Of a DNA stretch of 64,000 bases, positions 26,396 through 36,001 are shown piece after piece (positions within the stretch are counted from its first letter, which is position 1; the number at the start of each line of letters is the position of its first letter). Origin of the DNA: Lachnospiraceae bacterium (GTDB lineage: Bacteria; Bacillota; Clostridia; Lachnospirales; Lachnospiraceae); the NCBI GenBank assembly GCA_014804755.1, contig JAAUZE010000008.1, positions 1 to 64,000 on the forward strand, written 5' to 3'. Made by a program: the position numbers and the translations under genes. The notes under the pieces are model-generated. The model was not told the origin of the DNA, searched no databases, and saw only the letters and a list, made by a program, of their open reading frames with translations.

Positions 26396-27325
26396 ATGCT
26401 TCTGATCGTATTAAAGGATGTATCTAAGACATTTAAAAATAAAAACGTGTTAAAAAACATATCTCTTCATGTTGCGAAAAAGGAACATGTGGGATTGATC
26501 GGACTAAACGGCGCAGGAAAAACAACGCTGCTTAATGTAATAGCCGGAGTGATAAAGCCGGATGCCGGATTTATCAGGACCGGCGGAAAGGAAAGCATCA
26601 TAGAAGATCATCAGTCCCTCCGGGAACTGATATATTTATCGGGAACGAGATCTCAATTATGGGAAGAGCTAACGGTAAAGGCTTCGTTTCACAATTGCAT
26701 GAGCATGTATCAGATTGATCCCAAGGTATTTGCACAAAGACTGGAACAGCTTCAGGAAATTTTTGAAATCGGAGCGTTTATGGATTTAAGACCGGGGAAT
26801 CTGTCACTGGGGGAGCGGATGCGATGCGAGCTGGTATATGCCCTTCTTGCAGAACCACTGATACTGCTGCTTGATGAAGTATTGATTGGTGTGGATGTTT
26901 CCATAAAGCATAAGATCATACAGTTTTTTGAAGCCGATGGGAAAGAAAAACAAGCGACCATCATTTACACAAGCAACCATCTTGCGGAGGTGGAAAAGCT
27001 TTGCGACCGGGTGATTCTGCTCCATGAGGGCGAGATCATTTTTGACGGGAAAGCAGAGCGTATGATATGCGAGTTTTCACCTTATTACCGGATGGAGATC
27101 AGGATCGCGGAAGGGCTTCCCGATCTGGAAGACCTTCCGTTGGAGAAATACCGGATTGATTCTGACAGGATCACAATTGACTATGATAAACAAAAAATAG
27201 AAACCACCCAGATTTTGAAGCATCTGATGAAAAAAAGCAAGATCGGTGATATTCGTTTGTATGAGCCGGATTTAGAAGGTACGATCAAGAAGATATACGG
27301 AGGACGCGAATGGAAAACATCATAG
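26396..27325 (+). CDS. ABC-2 type exporter ATPase 1
   Basis: 309-aa ATP-binding protein. Walker A GLNGAGKTT, signature LSLGERMRCEL, Walker B LILLLDEVLIGVD, H-loop TSNHLAEV, then a C-terminal regulatory extension. Its Q-loop region YLSGTRSQLWEEL resembles polysaccharide-type ATPases. It overlaps the second ATPase gene by 16 bases. Two different ATPases with two different permeases suggest a fully heteromeric transporter. Regulation by the upstream two-component system is likely. Confidence 0.9.
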   Translation: MLLIVLKDVSKTFKNKNVLKNISLHVAKKEHVGLIGLNGAGKTTLLNVIAGVIKPDAGFIRTGGKESIIEDHQSLRELIYLSGTRSQLWEELTVKASFHNCMSMYQIDPKVFAQRLEQLQEIFEIGAFMDLRPGNLSLGERMRCELVYALLAEPLILLLDEVLIGVDVSIKHKIIQFFEADGKEKQATIIYTSNHLAEVEKLCDRVILLHEGEIIFDGKAERMICEFSPYYRMEIRIAEGLPDLEDLPLEKYRIDSDRITIDYDKQKIETTQILKHLMKKSKIGDIRLYEPDLEGTIKKIYGGREWKTS

Positions 27326-28278
27326 AGGTAGGGGACATCAAAAAATATTACAGGATCGCAAAACGCGGGAAGGGTATGACCGCTTCGTTGAAATATCTTT
27401 TTAACAGGAGCTATGAGATCAAAAAGGCGGTTGATGACGTGAGTTTTTCGATCAAGCGGGGCGAGATCGTCGGATTCATCGGCCCGAACGGAGCGGGGAA
27501 ATCCACGACGATCAAAATTCTTTCCGGCATTCTGTACCCGGATGCGGGGGATGTAACGATCAAAGGCTACATTCCGTATAAGCAGAGAAAGCAGTATGTG
27601 AAACATATCGGCGTTGTATTCGGGCAGAAAACGCAGCTGAACTGGGATCTGCCGTTAATTGAAAGCTTTGAGCTGATGAAATTCATTTACAGAATCCCGC
27701 AGGAGAAATATGAAAAAAATCTCAGCCTGTTTTCGAAACTGCTGGAGATGGAGGATTTTATCAACCAGCCCGTCAGGCAGCTCTCGCTGGGACAGCGGAT
27801 GCGGGGGGATATTGTTGCCGCACTCCTCCATTCACCGGAAATTGTATTTTTGGATGAACCGACGATCGGACTGGATGTGGTGGCAAAAGAAAAAATACGG
27901 GAATTTATCCGGTATATCAATGAAAAAGAACAGACAACCATCCTGTTCACCACGCATGATATGCAGGATATCGAGAAGGTCTGCGATCGGCTGATCATCA
28001 TTGATAAGGGAAAAAAGATCTATGACGGAAGCATTGATCAGATCAAAAATAAATATGCCAATTCCAAGACCATTGAAATACTGCTTGATAATGATGAGAA
28101 GGAAACACGGACCTTTGATATCAGCGAGACACCCATGAATACCGTGATGGAAAATCTGTTTGCACAAAAAAATATCAAGGATATTTCCATCTGTGAACCG
28201 GAAATAGACGGGATCATCCGCGACATTTATGAGGGAAGGCTGATTCTGGATGATCAGGCATCAAAGGAGGCAGATTGA
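27310..28278 (+). CDS. ABC-2 type exporter ATPase 2 (COG4586-like)
   Basis: 322-aa ATPase of the COG4586 type. The long N-terminus KKYYRIAKRGKGMTASLKYL precedes Walker A GPNGAGKST. The Q-loop is GVVFGQKTQLNWDLP, the signature LSLGQRMRGD, Walker B IVFLDEPTIGLD and the H-loop TTHDMQDIE. These match uncharacterised ABC-2 systems found with two paired permeases. It overlaps the first ATPase and is followed after 79 bases by permease 1, with the structured repeat copy B in between. Confidence 0.9.
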   Translation: MENIIEVGDIKKYYRIAKRGKGMTASLKYLFNRSYEIKKAVDDVSFSIKRGEIVGFIGPNGAGKSTTIKILSGILYPDAGDVTIKGYIPYKQRKQYVKHIGVVFGQKTQLNWDLPLIESFELMKFIYRIPQEKYEKNLSLFSKLLEMEDFINQPVRQLSLGQRMRGDIVAALLHSPEIVFLDEPTIGLDVVAKEKIREFIRYINEKEQTTILFTTHDMQDIEKVCDRLIIIDKGKKIYDGSIDQIKNKYANSKTIEILLDNDEKETRTFDISETPMNTVMENLFAQKNIKDISICEPEIDGIIRDIYEGRLILDDQASKEAD

Positions 28279-28362
28279 AAAAGCAAAGATTGCTCAATCG
28301 CGAGATTTGTGCTGACGTCCGGACTCGCGGGATTTTGGAAGCATGGAGGGGTAATGTATGAG
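28273..28362 (+). repeat. structured 5'-leader repeat, copy B (upstream of ABC permease)
   Basis: About 75 percent identical to 6595-6682. Helix 1 is GATTGA/TCAATC at the ends (28273-28299). Helix 2 is CGCGAG (28299-28304) with CTCGCG (28324-28329). It ends with GGAGG and the ATG of the permease. Paired A-T positions of copy A are G-C here. Confidence 0.65.
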
Positions 28363-29146
28363 AGCTTATGTGGAATTTGCCGTCAAGAAATTTCAGGATA
28401 AAATGGCTTACAGATTAGATTTTTTCATGGGAATTGTCAATACGGCAATCACGATCGTGGTCTATCTGTGCATTTATAAAGCGTTATATGGCGGTGCGAC
28501 GGAGGTTGACGGAATCTCTTACCGCATGGTGGCCACGAGTTTTGTCATTACACTGGGACTGTCAAACGCATTTGGTTTTAATGAAATGTTTTTGGAACAT
28601 AAAATTCATGACGGAAGCATCACAAATGAATTTTTGAAACCGGTCAGTTTCCTGCTCCGGATGCTGGCGGAGAATATCGGCGAAGGGGTATTTAAGCTGG
28701 TTTTTCACTTTATACCTGCACTGCTCTTTACCATGCTGCATACAAAATTGTGTCCGCCGAAAAGTCCGTCCGGTCTGTTCGCGATGTTTATCAGCGTGGC
28801 ATGCGGGTATCTGATCCTGTGGCTGATCAGTTTTATGATTCAGACATGGAGCTTTTGGCTTTTTAGTGTATGGGGAATTATAACGATCAAAAATGTATTT
28901 GTCAATATTATGGCAGGAACGTTGCTGCCTTTATGGTTTATGCCGGCGGCGCTTAGAAAAATCATTTCTTTTACGCCGTTTGAGTCCATTTATTTTACAC
29001 CGGTGAGGATTTATCTCGGTGAACTGAGCGGATCACAAATCCTTTCCGGTATTGCGATTCAATTACTATGGATCGTGATTCTGGGAATTATAGCAAATCT
29101 GTTTTGGAAAAGAGGCGTAAAAAAGCTTGTGGTGCAGGGAGGTTAA
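28358..29146 (+). CDS. ABC-2 type permease 1
   Basis: 262-aa integral membrane protein with about six transmembrane helices, of the ABC2_membrane_6-like (COG4587/COG3694) group. It begins MRAYVEFAVKKFQDKMAYRLDFFMG, quoted in two parts as MRAYVEFAVKKF and MAYRLDFFMG, the usual amphipathic start. It works with permease 2 and the two ATPases. The ATG lies at the end of the structured repeat, with GGAGGGG. The substrate is not known. Confidence 0.85.
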   Translation: MRAYVEFAVKKFQDKMAYRLDFFMGIVNTAITIVVYLCIYKALYGGATEVDGISYRMVATSFVITLGLSNAFGFNEMFLEHKIHDGSITNEFLKPVSFLLRMLAENIGEGVFKLVFHFIPALLFTMLHTKLCPPKSPSGLFAMFISVACGYLILWLISFMIQTWSFWLFSVWGIITIKNVFVNIMAGTLLPLWFMPAALRKIISFTPFESIYFTPVRIYLGELSGSQILSGIAIQLLWIVILGIIANLFWKRGVKKLVVQGG

Positions 29147-29151
29147 GCAAG

Positions 29152-29955
29152 ATGGGTGAGATCAGGGTTGTACTCCAGTCATTGAAGATGAGTATCCATA
29201 CAAGGATGCAATACCGGGGAGATTCGCTGGTTGCCACACTTGCGGTATTCTTCAGAGAATCCGCTAATATTATTGCGATTTATCTGGCATTGCTTAAGTT
29301 TGACAGGATTAACGACTGGAATGTCAATGAAATGCTGTTTTTGTATAGTATTCTTTTTTTGACCTATGCGTTTGTAGTATCCCTGTTTGCGGACCTGAGG
29401 CAGTTTTCGGATACGATCAGGGAGGGCAGATTTGACAGGCTTCTCGTCAGACCAAGGAGCCTGCTGTTGCAGCTGATCTTGAATAATGCCGATCTGATCG
29501 CGTCTGCAGGGCACGGGACACTGGGAATCCTTCTGTTTGTCATATCGGCAGGCAGGGTTGGGATTCATTGGGACCTTGTCACGATCCTGTATTATATCGG
29601 CGCGATCATTGGCGGTATCCTGATACAGGGCGGCATGTTCATTATTTTTTCGTCCCTGTGCTTCTACTTTGTGGAGACGAACAGCATTCGTGACATTTTT
29701 TATTGGAATATGCGAAAATTTGCAGGTTATCCGATCAGTATTTATCACAAGCTGATACAGGGGATATTGATCTATGTTGTCCCTTTTGCGTTCGTTAATT
29801 ACTTTCCGGCGCAGTATCTTTTGCGCAAAGAGGATATGGCAAATTATCCTGCGATTTATATTTATATCGCGCCGTTTGTGGGAATCATTGTATACGCTGC
29901 TGCCTATCTGTTCTGGCGGGTAAGCGTGAAGCGGTACTACAGTACGGGAAATTGA
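29152..29955 (+). CDS. ABC-2 type permease 2
   Basis: About 267-aa permease with roughly six membrane helices, related to permease 1 (YRGDSLVATLAVFFRESANI and REGRFDRLLVRPRSLLLQL are characteristic). The start is ATG 29152 with GGAGG at 29139-29143, five bases after the permease 1 stop. An upstream in-frame ATG (29068) lies inside permease 1. Its 3' end overlaps the convergent 331-aa gene by 19 bases. Confidence 0.87.
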   Translation: MGEIRVVLQSLKMSIHTRMQYRGDSLVATLAVFFRESANIIAIYLALLKFDRINDWNVNEMLFLYSILFLTYAFVVSLFADLRQFSDTIREGRFDRLLVRPRSLLLQLILNNADLIASAGHGTLGILLFVISAGRVGIHWDLVTILYYIGAIIGGILIQGGMFIIFSSLCFYFVETNSIRDIFYWNMRKFAGYPISIYHKLIQGILIYVVPFAFVNYFPAQYLLRKEDMANYPAIYIYIAPFVGIIVYAAAYLFWRVSVKRYYSTGN

Positions 29956-30932
29956 GATGAGGCGGAGCCGATTCTCACCATGCGGCCGATCTTCTGCTTA
30001 TCCTTGATCTTGGCGCCGATCGTCGGGATCGCGCCCACCAGCAGGAACAGGTAGATCAGGACAAGGTTAAATAGGTAGGTATTTTTTGCAATCACTTCAT
30101 TGGAAATCGCCCAGGGAATCATTTGAAAGCAGTCAAAAATCGTAAGACCTAATTTAGAGCCGCCGCCTTTGGTGTAGAGGGAAATCGCCCAGTCAAGCTG
30201 ATTCCCGAAAAAAGTCATGCCCAACATGATCACAATGCTGATGACAATGCCTTTTTTGGTCAGTTTGCCGCCCAGCTTCTCATAGCCGGCCAGCACGCCT
30301 ATGGCCATGATAACCCCGGAGAACGCCGCGACATAGCCCAGCTGCGAGAGCAGCACAATACAGAAGACGCCGATCAGGGAGCCGAGCAGCGCGCCGACAA
30401 TGCCGCCGATGACATTCTCCTGTTTCTGCGGCTTCGGCGCAGCAATCCTCGTGCGCATGGATGCCTCACAATCCGGGCAGAGGTGATAATATCTTCCTTC
30501 CGACTCGTGGGGCGTAACAAATTTTTGCATTCCGCAGATACTGCAGCAGGGGGCGAATCCCTTTCCGTACAGGAAGGAGATCAACGCGTTCAGCGCTTCC
30601 CCTGTGTTTGCGGTCAGCTTCTCCAAAGACGCCTTGACGCCCGTGCCCGTCACAACATTTACTGTTATGATGATGTCATTGCCGTTCTGCAGGCATGTGA
30701 GAATGGGCTTCACTGACTTGGTAAGTTCTTTGGTCTGCTCCTTGGTCAGATTCGCGCCGAACATATTTCTTGCCCCGGTATGTATGGTCAGCAGATAGGG
30801 CTGACCGGGATTTGCTGCGTAAATGAGGATATCATAGCCGTTTCTTTGACCGTACAGCACCTGATTCACGGGATCGTAACGTAACCCCAACGCCGGCGCC
30901 ATCGCCAAATAATTGTCCGTCTGTTTGCTCAT
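29937..30932 (-). CDS. membrane protein with cysteine-rich zinc-binding segment
   Basis: 331-aa protein of unknown function. Residues 1-140 form a soluble alpha/beta region. A CCSICG ... CPDC pair (about 148-175) is a likely zinc site. Then come four to five transmembrane helices (about 190-315). The ATG has AGGAGG upstream on the reverse strand. It is convergent with the ABC operon and slightly overlaps it, so it is a separate unit. It resembles zinc-ribbon membrane proteins common in Lachnospiraceae, but no function is known to me. Confidence 0.75.
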   Translation of the reverse strand: MSKQTDNYLAMAPALGLRYDPVNQVLYGQRNGYDILIYAANPGQPYLLTIHTGARNMFGANLTKEQTKELTKSVKPILTCLQNGNDIIITVNVVTGTGVKASLEKLTANTGEALNALISFLYGKGFAPCCSICGMQKFVTPHESEGRYYHLCPDCEASMRTRIAAPKPQKQENVIGGIVGALLGSLIGVFCIVLLSQLGYVAAFSGVIMAIGVLAGYEKLGGKLTKKGIVISIVIMLGMTFFGNQLDWAISLYTKGGGSKLGLTIFDCFQMIPWAISNEVIAKNTYLFNLVLIYLFLLVGAIPTIGAKIKDKQKIGRMVRIGSASSQFPVL

Positions 30933-31198
30933 TTCTGCCTCCTTAGCGGTTTTCTCGCCGCGCTTGTGTAAAAATATGAAAAAAGTTTATCACATTAAAT
31001 AGGAAAGTACAAGCGCGTCAAACAGGATTCAAGTTGATTTAGCAAAATCCAATGTACTTCTTTTTTATTAAAAAATAAGAAATTCGGGAACAAAAAAACA
31101 GCCGCCCGCATTGTCAAACGTCCGGTTTTACGCTAAAATACTTATTGTGTCATCCCCACAAACGGTAAGGGACATTCTAAGTGTTAAGGCAGGTAACT

Positions 31199-31777
31199 AT
31201 GCAGACAAAAAGTGAGATGGATCTGCGGCTGGCGGAGAGCTTTAAGGAGCTTGTTCTCCGTATGCCGATTGAAAAAATCACGATCAAGGATATCACGGAC
31301 GGAGCCGGTGTGATCCGACCGACGTTTTATAATCATTTTCAGGATAAATATGAACTGTTAGAGCATATCATCCGCACGGAGATATTAGAGCCGATGATGC
31401 CGTTAATCAAAAGCGGAATGATCAATGCGGCGATCACGATCATTTTTACCAATCTCTCAAAGGAACGCGAATTTTACCGCAAAGCGAGCAGGCTGGAGGG
31501 GCAGAATTCCTTTCAGTCGATCACGAAGGAATGCATTAAGAGTCTGCTGTATGGGTATATGATGGAGGAGACGCGCGGGAGGGCGGAAACGGGCAATCCG
31601 CTCATGAAGAAATTCCTAACGATGGAGAACCTGGCAGACTATTATGCCCATTCCCTCACTTTCATTGTCATGCGCTGGCTGAACGAGGATTCAGATGTTT
31701 CGCCCTCGGATATGGCGGATATCTATGAGTTTCTGCTGACGCATTCCATGAAGGACATGATCGAGGCGATGCAGTAA
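31199..31777 (+). CDS. TetR-family regulator
   Basis: 192-aa regulator. The helix-turn-helix is ITIKDITDGAGVIRPTFYNH (about residues 26-45), then KYELLEHIIRTEIL and a helical ligand domain as in the clostridial TetR group with a TetR_C_33/YxaF-like tail. ATG 31199 is preceded by AGGCAGG; a TTG at 31181 is possible. It lies upstream of an MMPL transporter and probably represses it. An inverted repeat TTGTGCAA-N15-TTGCACAA (31814-31844) lies between them. Confidence 0.88.
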   Translation: MQTKSEMDLRLAESFKELVLRMPIEKITIKDITDGAGVIRPTFYNHFQDKYELLEHIIRTEILEPMMPLIKSGMINAAITIIFTNLSKEREFYRKASRLEGQNSFQSITKECIKSLLYGYMMEETRGRAETGNPLMKKFLTMENLADYYAHSLTFIVMRWLNEDSDVSPSDMADIYEFLLTHSMKDMIEAMQ

Positions 31778-31813
31778 TGAGCAGGAAGGCGGTACGAAGA
31801 ATCCTATAGAGAA

Positions 31814-31844
31814 TTGTGCAAGTGATTTGCATAATATTGCACAA
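31814..31844. promoter_or_regulatory. inverted repeat, candidate TetR operator
   Basis: TTGTGCAA (31814-31821) and TTGCACAA (31837-31844) form exact inverted arms 15 bases apart, downstream of tetR and upstream of the MMPL gene. A second inverted pair ACAAAAT/ATTTTGT lies just after it. Confidence 0.45.
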
Positions 31845-31886
31845 ATACAAAATGGCGATTTTGTATAAAATGGACTAACAGAAAAT

Positions 31887-31924
31887 GAGAATTGTCTTTT
31901 TTTTGAAGACAGTTCTCTTTTTTT
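31887..31924 (+). terminator. Rho-independent terminator after tetR
   Basis: GAGAATTGTCTT (31887-31898) pairs with AAGACAGTTCTC (31906-31917), followed by seven T. It separates tetR from the transporter operon. Confidence 0.85.
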
Positions 31925-32048
31925 GCATATTTTTTTTCGTGAAAAGATTGCGTATACTGCTCCACACAGAAACAAAAACGCCTGCGACGGTAAGGAGCCG
32001 CAGGGAAGAACGATCAGGTTTTCCAAAATGAAAGGAGCGGATGAGACG

Positions 32049-34163
32049 ATGTATAAGCTTGGAAAGGGAATCGTAAAATGCAGATATGTCATTTTTGTCT
32101 TGAGTCTGCTGCTGCTGATTCCGGCGGGAATCGGGTATGTCAACACGAGGGTCAATTATGATATTCTCTCGTATCTTCCCGAAGACATTGAGACGATGGA
32201 GGGGCAGGACATTCTTGTCGATGAGTTCGGAACGGGTGCGTTCTCCATCTGTGTGTTGGACGGCATGACGCCGAGAGAGATCAGCATACTGGAGGAGAAG
32301 ATGGAGGCTGTGGATCATGTCAAAAACGTCATTTGGTATGATGATATCGCAGACATTTCCATCCCGATCAGCATTCTTCCGGATTCGGTCAGGGAAGCAT
32401 TCTATAACGAAGACGCGGACTGCACGATGATGGCGATCTTGTTTGACACAACGATGTCTGCGGATGAGACGATGGACGCGATCGAGGAAATCCGGAGCAT
32501 TGCGGATGAGCGGTGCTTTATCAGCGGCATGAGCGCGGTCGTCACGGATATCAAGGATCTGTCCGACAAGGAAGTTCCGGTTTATGTGGTGATCGCAGTG
32601 ATCTTAGCGCTGATCGTATTGTCGCTGACGATGGACTCGTTCCTGATTCCGCTGTTCTTTTTGATGAGTATCGGAATCGCAATCGTCTACAATTTAGGAA
32701 CGAATGTCTTTTGGGGAGAGATCTCCTATGTAACGAAAGCGTTGAGCGCGGTACTGCAATTAGGTGTGACGATGGATTACTCCATTTTCCTGTGGCACAG
32801 CTATAAGGCGGAAAAAGCAAACAATCCGACGGATAAATATGACGCGATGGCACATGCGATCGGTAACTCCATCACCTCCGTCATGGGAAGTTCATTGACA
32901 ACGGTTGCCGGATTCATTTCGCTGTGCTTCATGAGCTTCACGCTCGGTCTGGATCTGGGCATCGTGATGGCGAAGGGTGTTGTGATCGGCGTGATCTGCT
33001 GCGTGACCGTCCTGCCGTCCATGATCCTGCTGTTTGATAAGGCATTGGAGCGCACGAGCCACAAGCAGCTTTTACCGAAATTTACGATCGTAACGAAGTT
33101 CGTGACGAAACATTACATCATTTTGGCAGTATTGTTCGCGGTAATCTGGGTTCCTGCGACCATCGGATATACCAATACCGATGTCTATTATGATCTGGCG
33201 GGAACGCTTCCAAAAGACCTGCCCAGCATCATGGCGAATGAAAAACTGGAGGAAACCTTCGAGATGGGCAGCACGCACATCATTTTAGTGGATTCCGATA
33301 TGCCGGTAAGTCAAATGGATCGGATGTTAACGGAAATAAAAAATGTAGACGGCGTTAAGAGCGTACTTGGTTTAAGCGCACTGCTCGGACCGACGATTCC
33401 GAAGGAAATCCTTCCAGAGTCATTGACGAGTGAGGTCGCAAACGACCGGTACGAGATGATGATGATCGGATCGGAATACGCGGTGGCAACGGATGAGGTA
33501 AATGATCAATGCGATGCACTTGTTGATATTGTGAAGCGTTATGACGCAGCCGGCATGGTAATCGGGGAGGCGTCCTGTACCAAGGATCTGATTTCCATTA
33601 CCAACCATGATTTTCAGACGGTATCGATCGTATCCATCGGGGTGATCTTTTTACTCATCCTGCTTGTGTTCAAGTCGATTTCCCTGCCGGTCATTTTGGT
33701 GGCGGTCATCGAGTTTGCGATCTTTATCAATATGGGTATTCCATATTACACAAAGACAACGCTGCCGTTTATCGCTTCCATTGTTATCGGAACGATTCAG
33801 CTTGGCGCGACAGTCGATTATGCGATCTTGATGACAAATAAATATAAGGACGCGCGTTATGAGGGCAAGGATAAAAAAGAAGCGGTATTTTTAGCGCACA
33901 GCCAGTCCATTCAGTCGGTGATCGTCAGTGCATTGAGCTTCTTTGCGGCAACCTTTGGTGTTGGCCTTTACAGTAATATTGATATGATCAGCGCGCTGTG
34001 TATGCTGATGGCGAGAGGCGCATTGATCAGTATGGCAGTCGTATTGCTCGTGCTGCCGAGTATGTTCCTGATCTTTGACGGACTGATCTGCCATACCAGT
34101 ATGGGATTCCGTAAGAAAAGGGAGAAAAAAGACAGAGTCATTGGCGAGCTGCAGAATTCATAG
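32049..34163 (+). CDS. MMPL/RND-family transporter
   Basis: 704-aa membrane transporter with two repeats of a leading helix, an extracellular loop and five further helices (about 12 in all). The motif-rich segment LGVTMDYSIFLWHSYK in the first half and LGATVDYAILMTNKYKDARYEGK (quoted start LGATVDYAILMTNKYK) in the second are typical of MMPL proteins. They export lipids or hydrophobic compounds using the proton gradient. ATG 32049 has AAAGGAG at 32032-32038. It is co-directed with the heptad-repeat protein 17 bases later, a recurring clostridial pair. Confidence 0.9.
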   Translation: MYKLGKGIVKCRYVIFVLSLLLLIPAGIGYVNTRVNYDILSYLPEDIETMEGQDILVDEFGTGAFSICVLDGMTPREISILEEKMEAVDHVKNVIWYDDIADISIPISILPDSVREAFYNEDADCTMMAILFDTTMSADETMDAIEEIRSIADERCFISGMSAVVTDIKDLSDKEVPVYVVIAVILALIVLSLTMDSFLIPLFFLMSIGIAIVYNLGTNVFWGEISYVTKALSAVLQLGVTMDYSIFLWHSYKAEKANNPTDKYDAMAHAIGNSITSVMGSSLTTVAGFISLCFMSFTLGLDLGIVMAKGVVIGVICCVTVLPSMILLFDKALERTSHKQLLPKFTIVTKFVTKHYIILAVLFAVIWVPATIGYTNTDVYYDLAGTLPKDLPSIMANEKLEETFEMGSTHIILVDSDMPVSQMDRMLTEIKNVDGVKSVLGLSALLGPTIPKEILPESLTSEVANDRYEMMMIGSEYAVATDEVNDQCDALVDIVKRYDAAGMVIGEASCTKDLISITNHDFQTVSIVSIGVIFLLILLVFKSISLPVILVAVIEFAIFINMGIPYYTKTTLPFIASIVIGTIQLGATVDYAILMTNKYKDARYEGKDKKEAVFLAHSQSIQSVIVSALSFFAATFGVGLYSNIDMISALCMLMARGALISMAVVLLVLPSMFLIFDGLICHTSMGFRKKREKKDRVIGELQNS

Positions 34164-34180
34164 AGAAAGGATGATGTGAG

Positions 34181-35881
34181 ATGAAACGGATGAAGCGTGG
34201 AAACTGGATGAAAGGTGTTGCTGCTACGGCGGTGGTTGTGACCGTGACCGGATGTGTCGGCACGATATTGATTAATAATCTTCATGTGAATAAAGTAAGT
34301 GCGGCGGAAAAAGAAGAAGCAACTGAGGAAGTGCTGACGGAAGCATTCGGTCAGCAGATCATTTCGCACAGTGCAGAGTCAGGCAAGGAGGAGACCGTCT
34401 ATGTGATCGCCGGAGCAGACGGAACGACGAGAAACATCATTGTAAGCAATCAATTAAAGAATGGGGAGGGCGCGCAGATTCTTGAGGATGAGACCACCTT
34501 GACAGACATTGAGAATGTGAAAGGAACACAGACTTATACGACCGGAAGCGGCGATGCGATCACATGGCAGGCAGGCGGTTCGGATATTTATTATCAGGGT
34601 GCAACGGATGCCGAGCTGCCGGTAGGCCTTCGGATGACCTATTATCTGGACGGCGTGGAGATTAAACCGGAGGAGCTTGCAGGAAAAAGTGGGCATGTCG
34701 TGATCCGCTTTGATTATGAGAACCGCATGAAACAGACGGCGGTGATCGGCGGGGAGGAAACCGAGATTTATGTGCCGTTTGCCGTCGTCAGCGGAGCAAT
34801 CCTGCCATTAGAGCATTTCTCAAGTATCACAGTATCAAGCGGAAAGATTCTTACCGAAGGGAATAACGCGGTCATCATTGGTTTTGCGTTTCCGGGACTT
34901 GCCGAGAACTTCAATTTCAGTGAGGAGACAAGGGAAACGCTTGCCGAAAGCGGAGTGGGTACAGGGGCGGTCAATGTGGATGCGCCCGACTATTTGGAGA
35001 TTGAAGCAGATGTTGTGAACTTTGAGCTTGAAATGACTCTGAGCATGGTTCTTCCGAATCTGTTTTCTGACATCGACCTTGGCGCAGACATTGATTTAAG
35101 CGGTGTGTCCGGGCAGCTAGATACTTTGGAGGATGCAATGACGCTGTTGTCCGACAGTTCAAGGCAGCTTGTAGACGGCAGCGAACAGCTTGCAGCAGGT
35201 GCACAGGATTTGGCGGCGGGGGCGGCGAGCGCCCAAGAGGGAGCTTATGCGCTGGCAGCGGGGATGCAGCAGCTCTCTGACGGTGGGAAGGCGGTTGCGG
35301 GAGGCGTCGGACAGCTTGCGGAAACGCTGAATGACATGATGACGCAGCTAAAACCGGCGCATGACGGCTATGCACAGTTTGAGCAGGCAGTCGGGCAGAT
35401 GATGGCCGGCTACGGCATGTCGAAGGAGCAGGCGATTGCAAGCGTGATGCAGGCAAAGGGCATGACGCAGAATGAACTGACCTACCTTGCAACATTGAGC
35501 GGCATTTATGACGGACTTGCGACAAATGCAGACGATATGATGACGCTCGTTCAGGGAGCCAATGAATTAAGTGCCGGCATTGATACCGCAAATCAGGGCG
35601 CATGGACGCTTTATGACGGTCTGACGGCCCTGGGCGACGGAGCGAATCGGTTAGAGGACGGCAGCAGGACGCTCTATGACGGAATGAGGCAGTTTGATGA
35701 GGAGGGCATTCAGGAACTGGAAGCAGTATTTTCCGGCATGGATAACAGCAATCTCGTGGAATTTTCGGAAAGACTGAACGCCGTCATGGATGCGGGAGAA
35801 TCTTATCGGACGTTCAGCGGAGCGCCTGAAGGCATGGATGCATGCGTGAAATTCATCATTCGCACGGAGGCGATCCGGTAA
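34181..35881 (+). CDS. cell-surface protein with LxxG heptad repeats (YhgE-associated type)
   Basis: 566 aa. An N-terminal membrane anchor (about residues 11-33) precedes a beta-rich region to about 300. A long helical stretch follows with repeats of the form LxxGxxxL (LVDGSEQLAAGAQDLAAGA, LYDGLTALGDGANRLEDGS). Such tentacle-like repeats occur in YhgE/Pip-type and MMPL-linked proteins and may span the cell wall. It is in an operon with the MMPL transporter. I see no C-terminal membrane helix, so it is held by the N-terminus alone. Confidence 0.8.
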   Translation: MKRMKRGNWMKGVAATAVVVTVTGCVGTILINNLHVNKVSAAEKEEATEEVLTEAFGQQIISHSAESGKEETVYVIAGADGTTRNIIVSNQLKNGEGAQILEDETTLTDIENVKGTQTYTTGSGDAITWQAGGSDIYYQGATDAELPVGLRMTYYLDGVEIKPEELAGKSGHVVIRFDYENRMKQTAVIGGEETEIYVPFAVVSGAILPLEHFSSITVSSGKILTEGNNAVIIGFAFPGLAENFNFSEETRETLAESGVGTGAVNVDAPDYLEIEADVVNFELEMTLSMVLPNLFSDIDLGADIDLSGVSGQLDTLEDAMTLLSDSSRQLVDGSEQLAAGAQDLAAGAASAQEGAYALAAGMQQLSDGGKAVAGGVGQLAETLNDMMTQLKPAHDGYAQFEQAVGQMMAGYGMSKEQAIASVMQAKGMTQNELTYLATLSGIYDGLATNADDMMTLVQGANELSAGIDTANQGAWTLYDGLTALGDGANRLEDGSRTLYDGMRQFDEEGIQELEAVFSGMDNSNLVEFSERLNAVMDAGESYRTFSGAPEGMDACVKFIIRTEAIR

Positions 35882-35935
35882 ACGATTAGTCAAAATAGGA
35901 TTGGACAGAGGAATGGGAAAACGTTGATAAGCAGG

Positions 35936-35967
35936 AAGAACTATGACATAATGGTGTCATAGTTCTT
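35936..35967 (+). terminator. Rho-independent terminator
   Basis: AAGAACTATGACA pairs with TGTCATAGTTCTT around a short loop, then TTTGCT. It ends the MMPL operon. Confidence 0.8.
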
Positions 35968-36001
35968 TTGCTATCCTGTAACAGGGAGGAGAGGGATCAA
36001 A

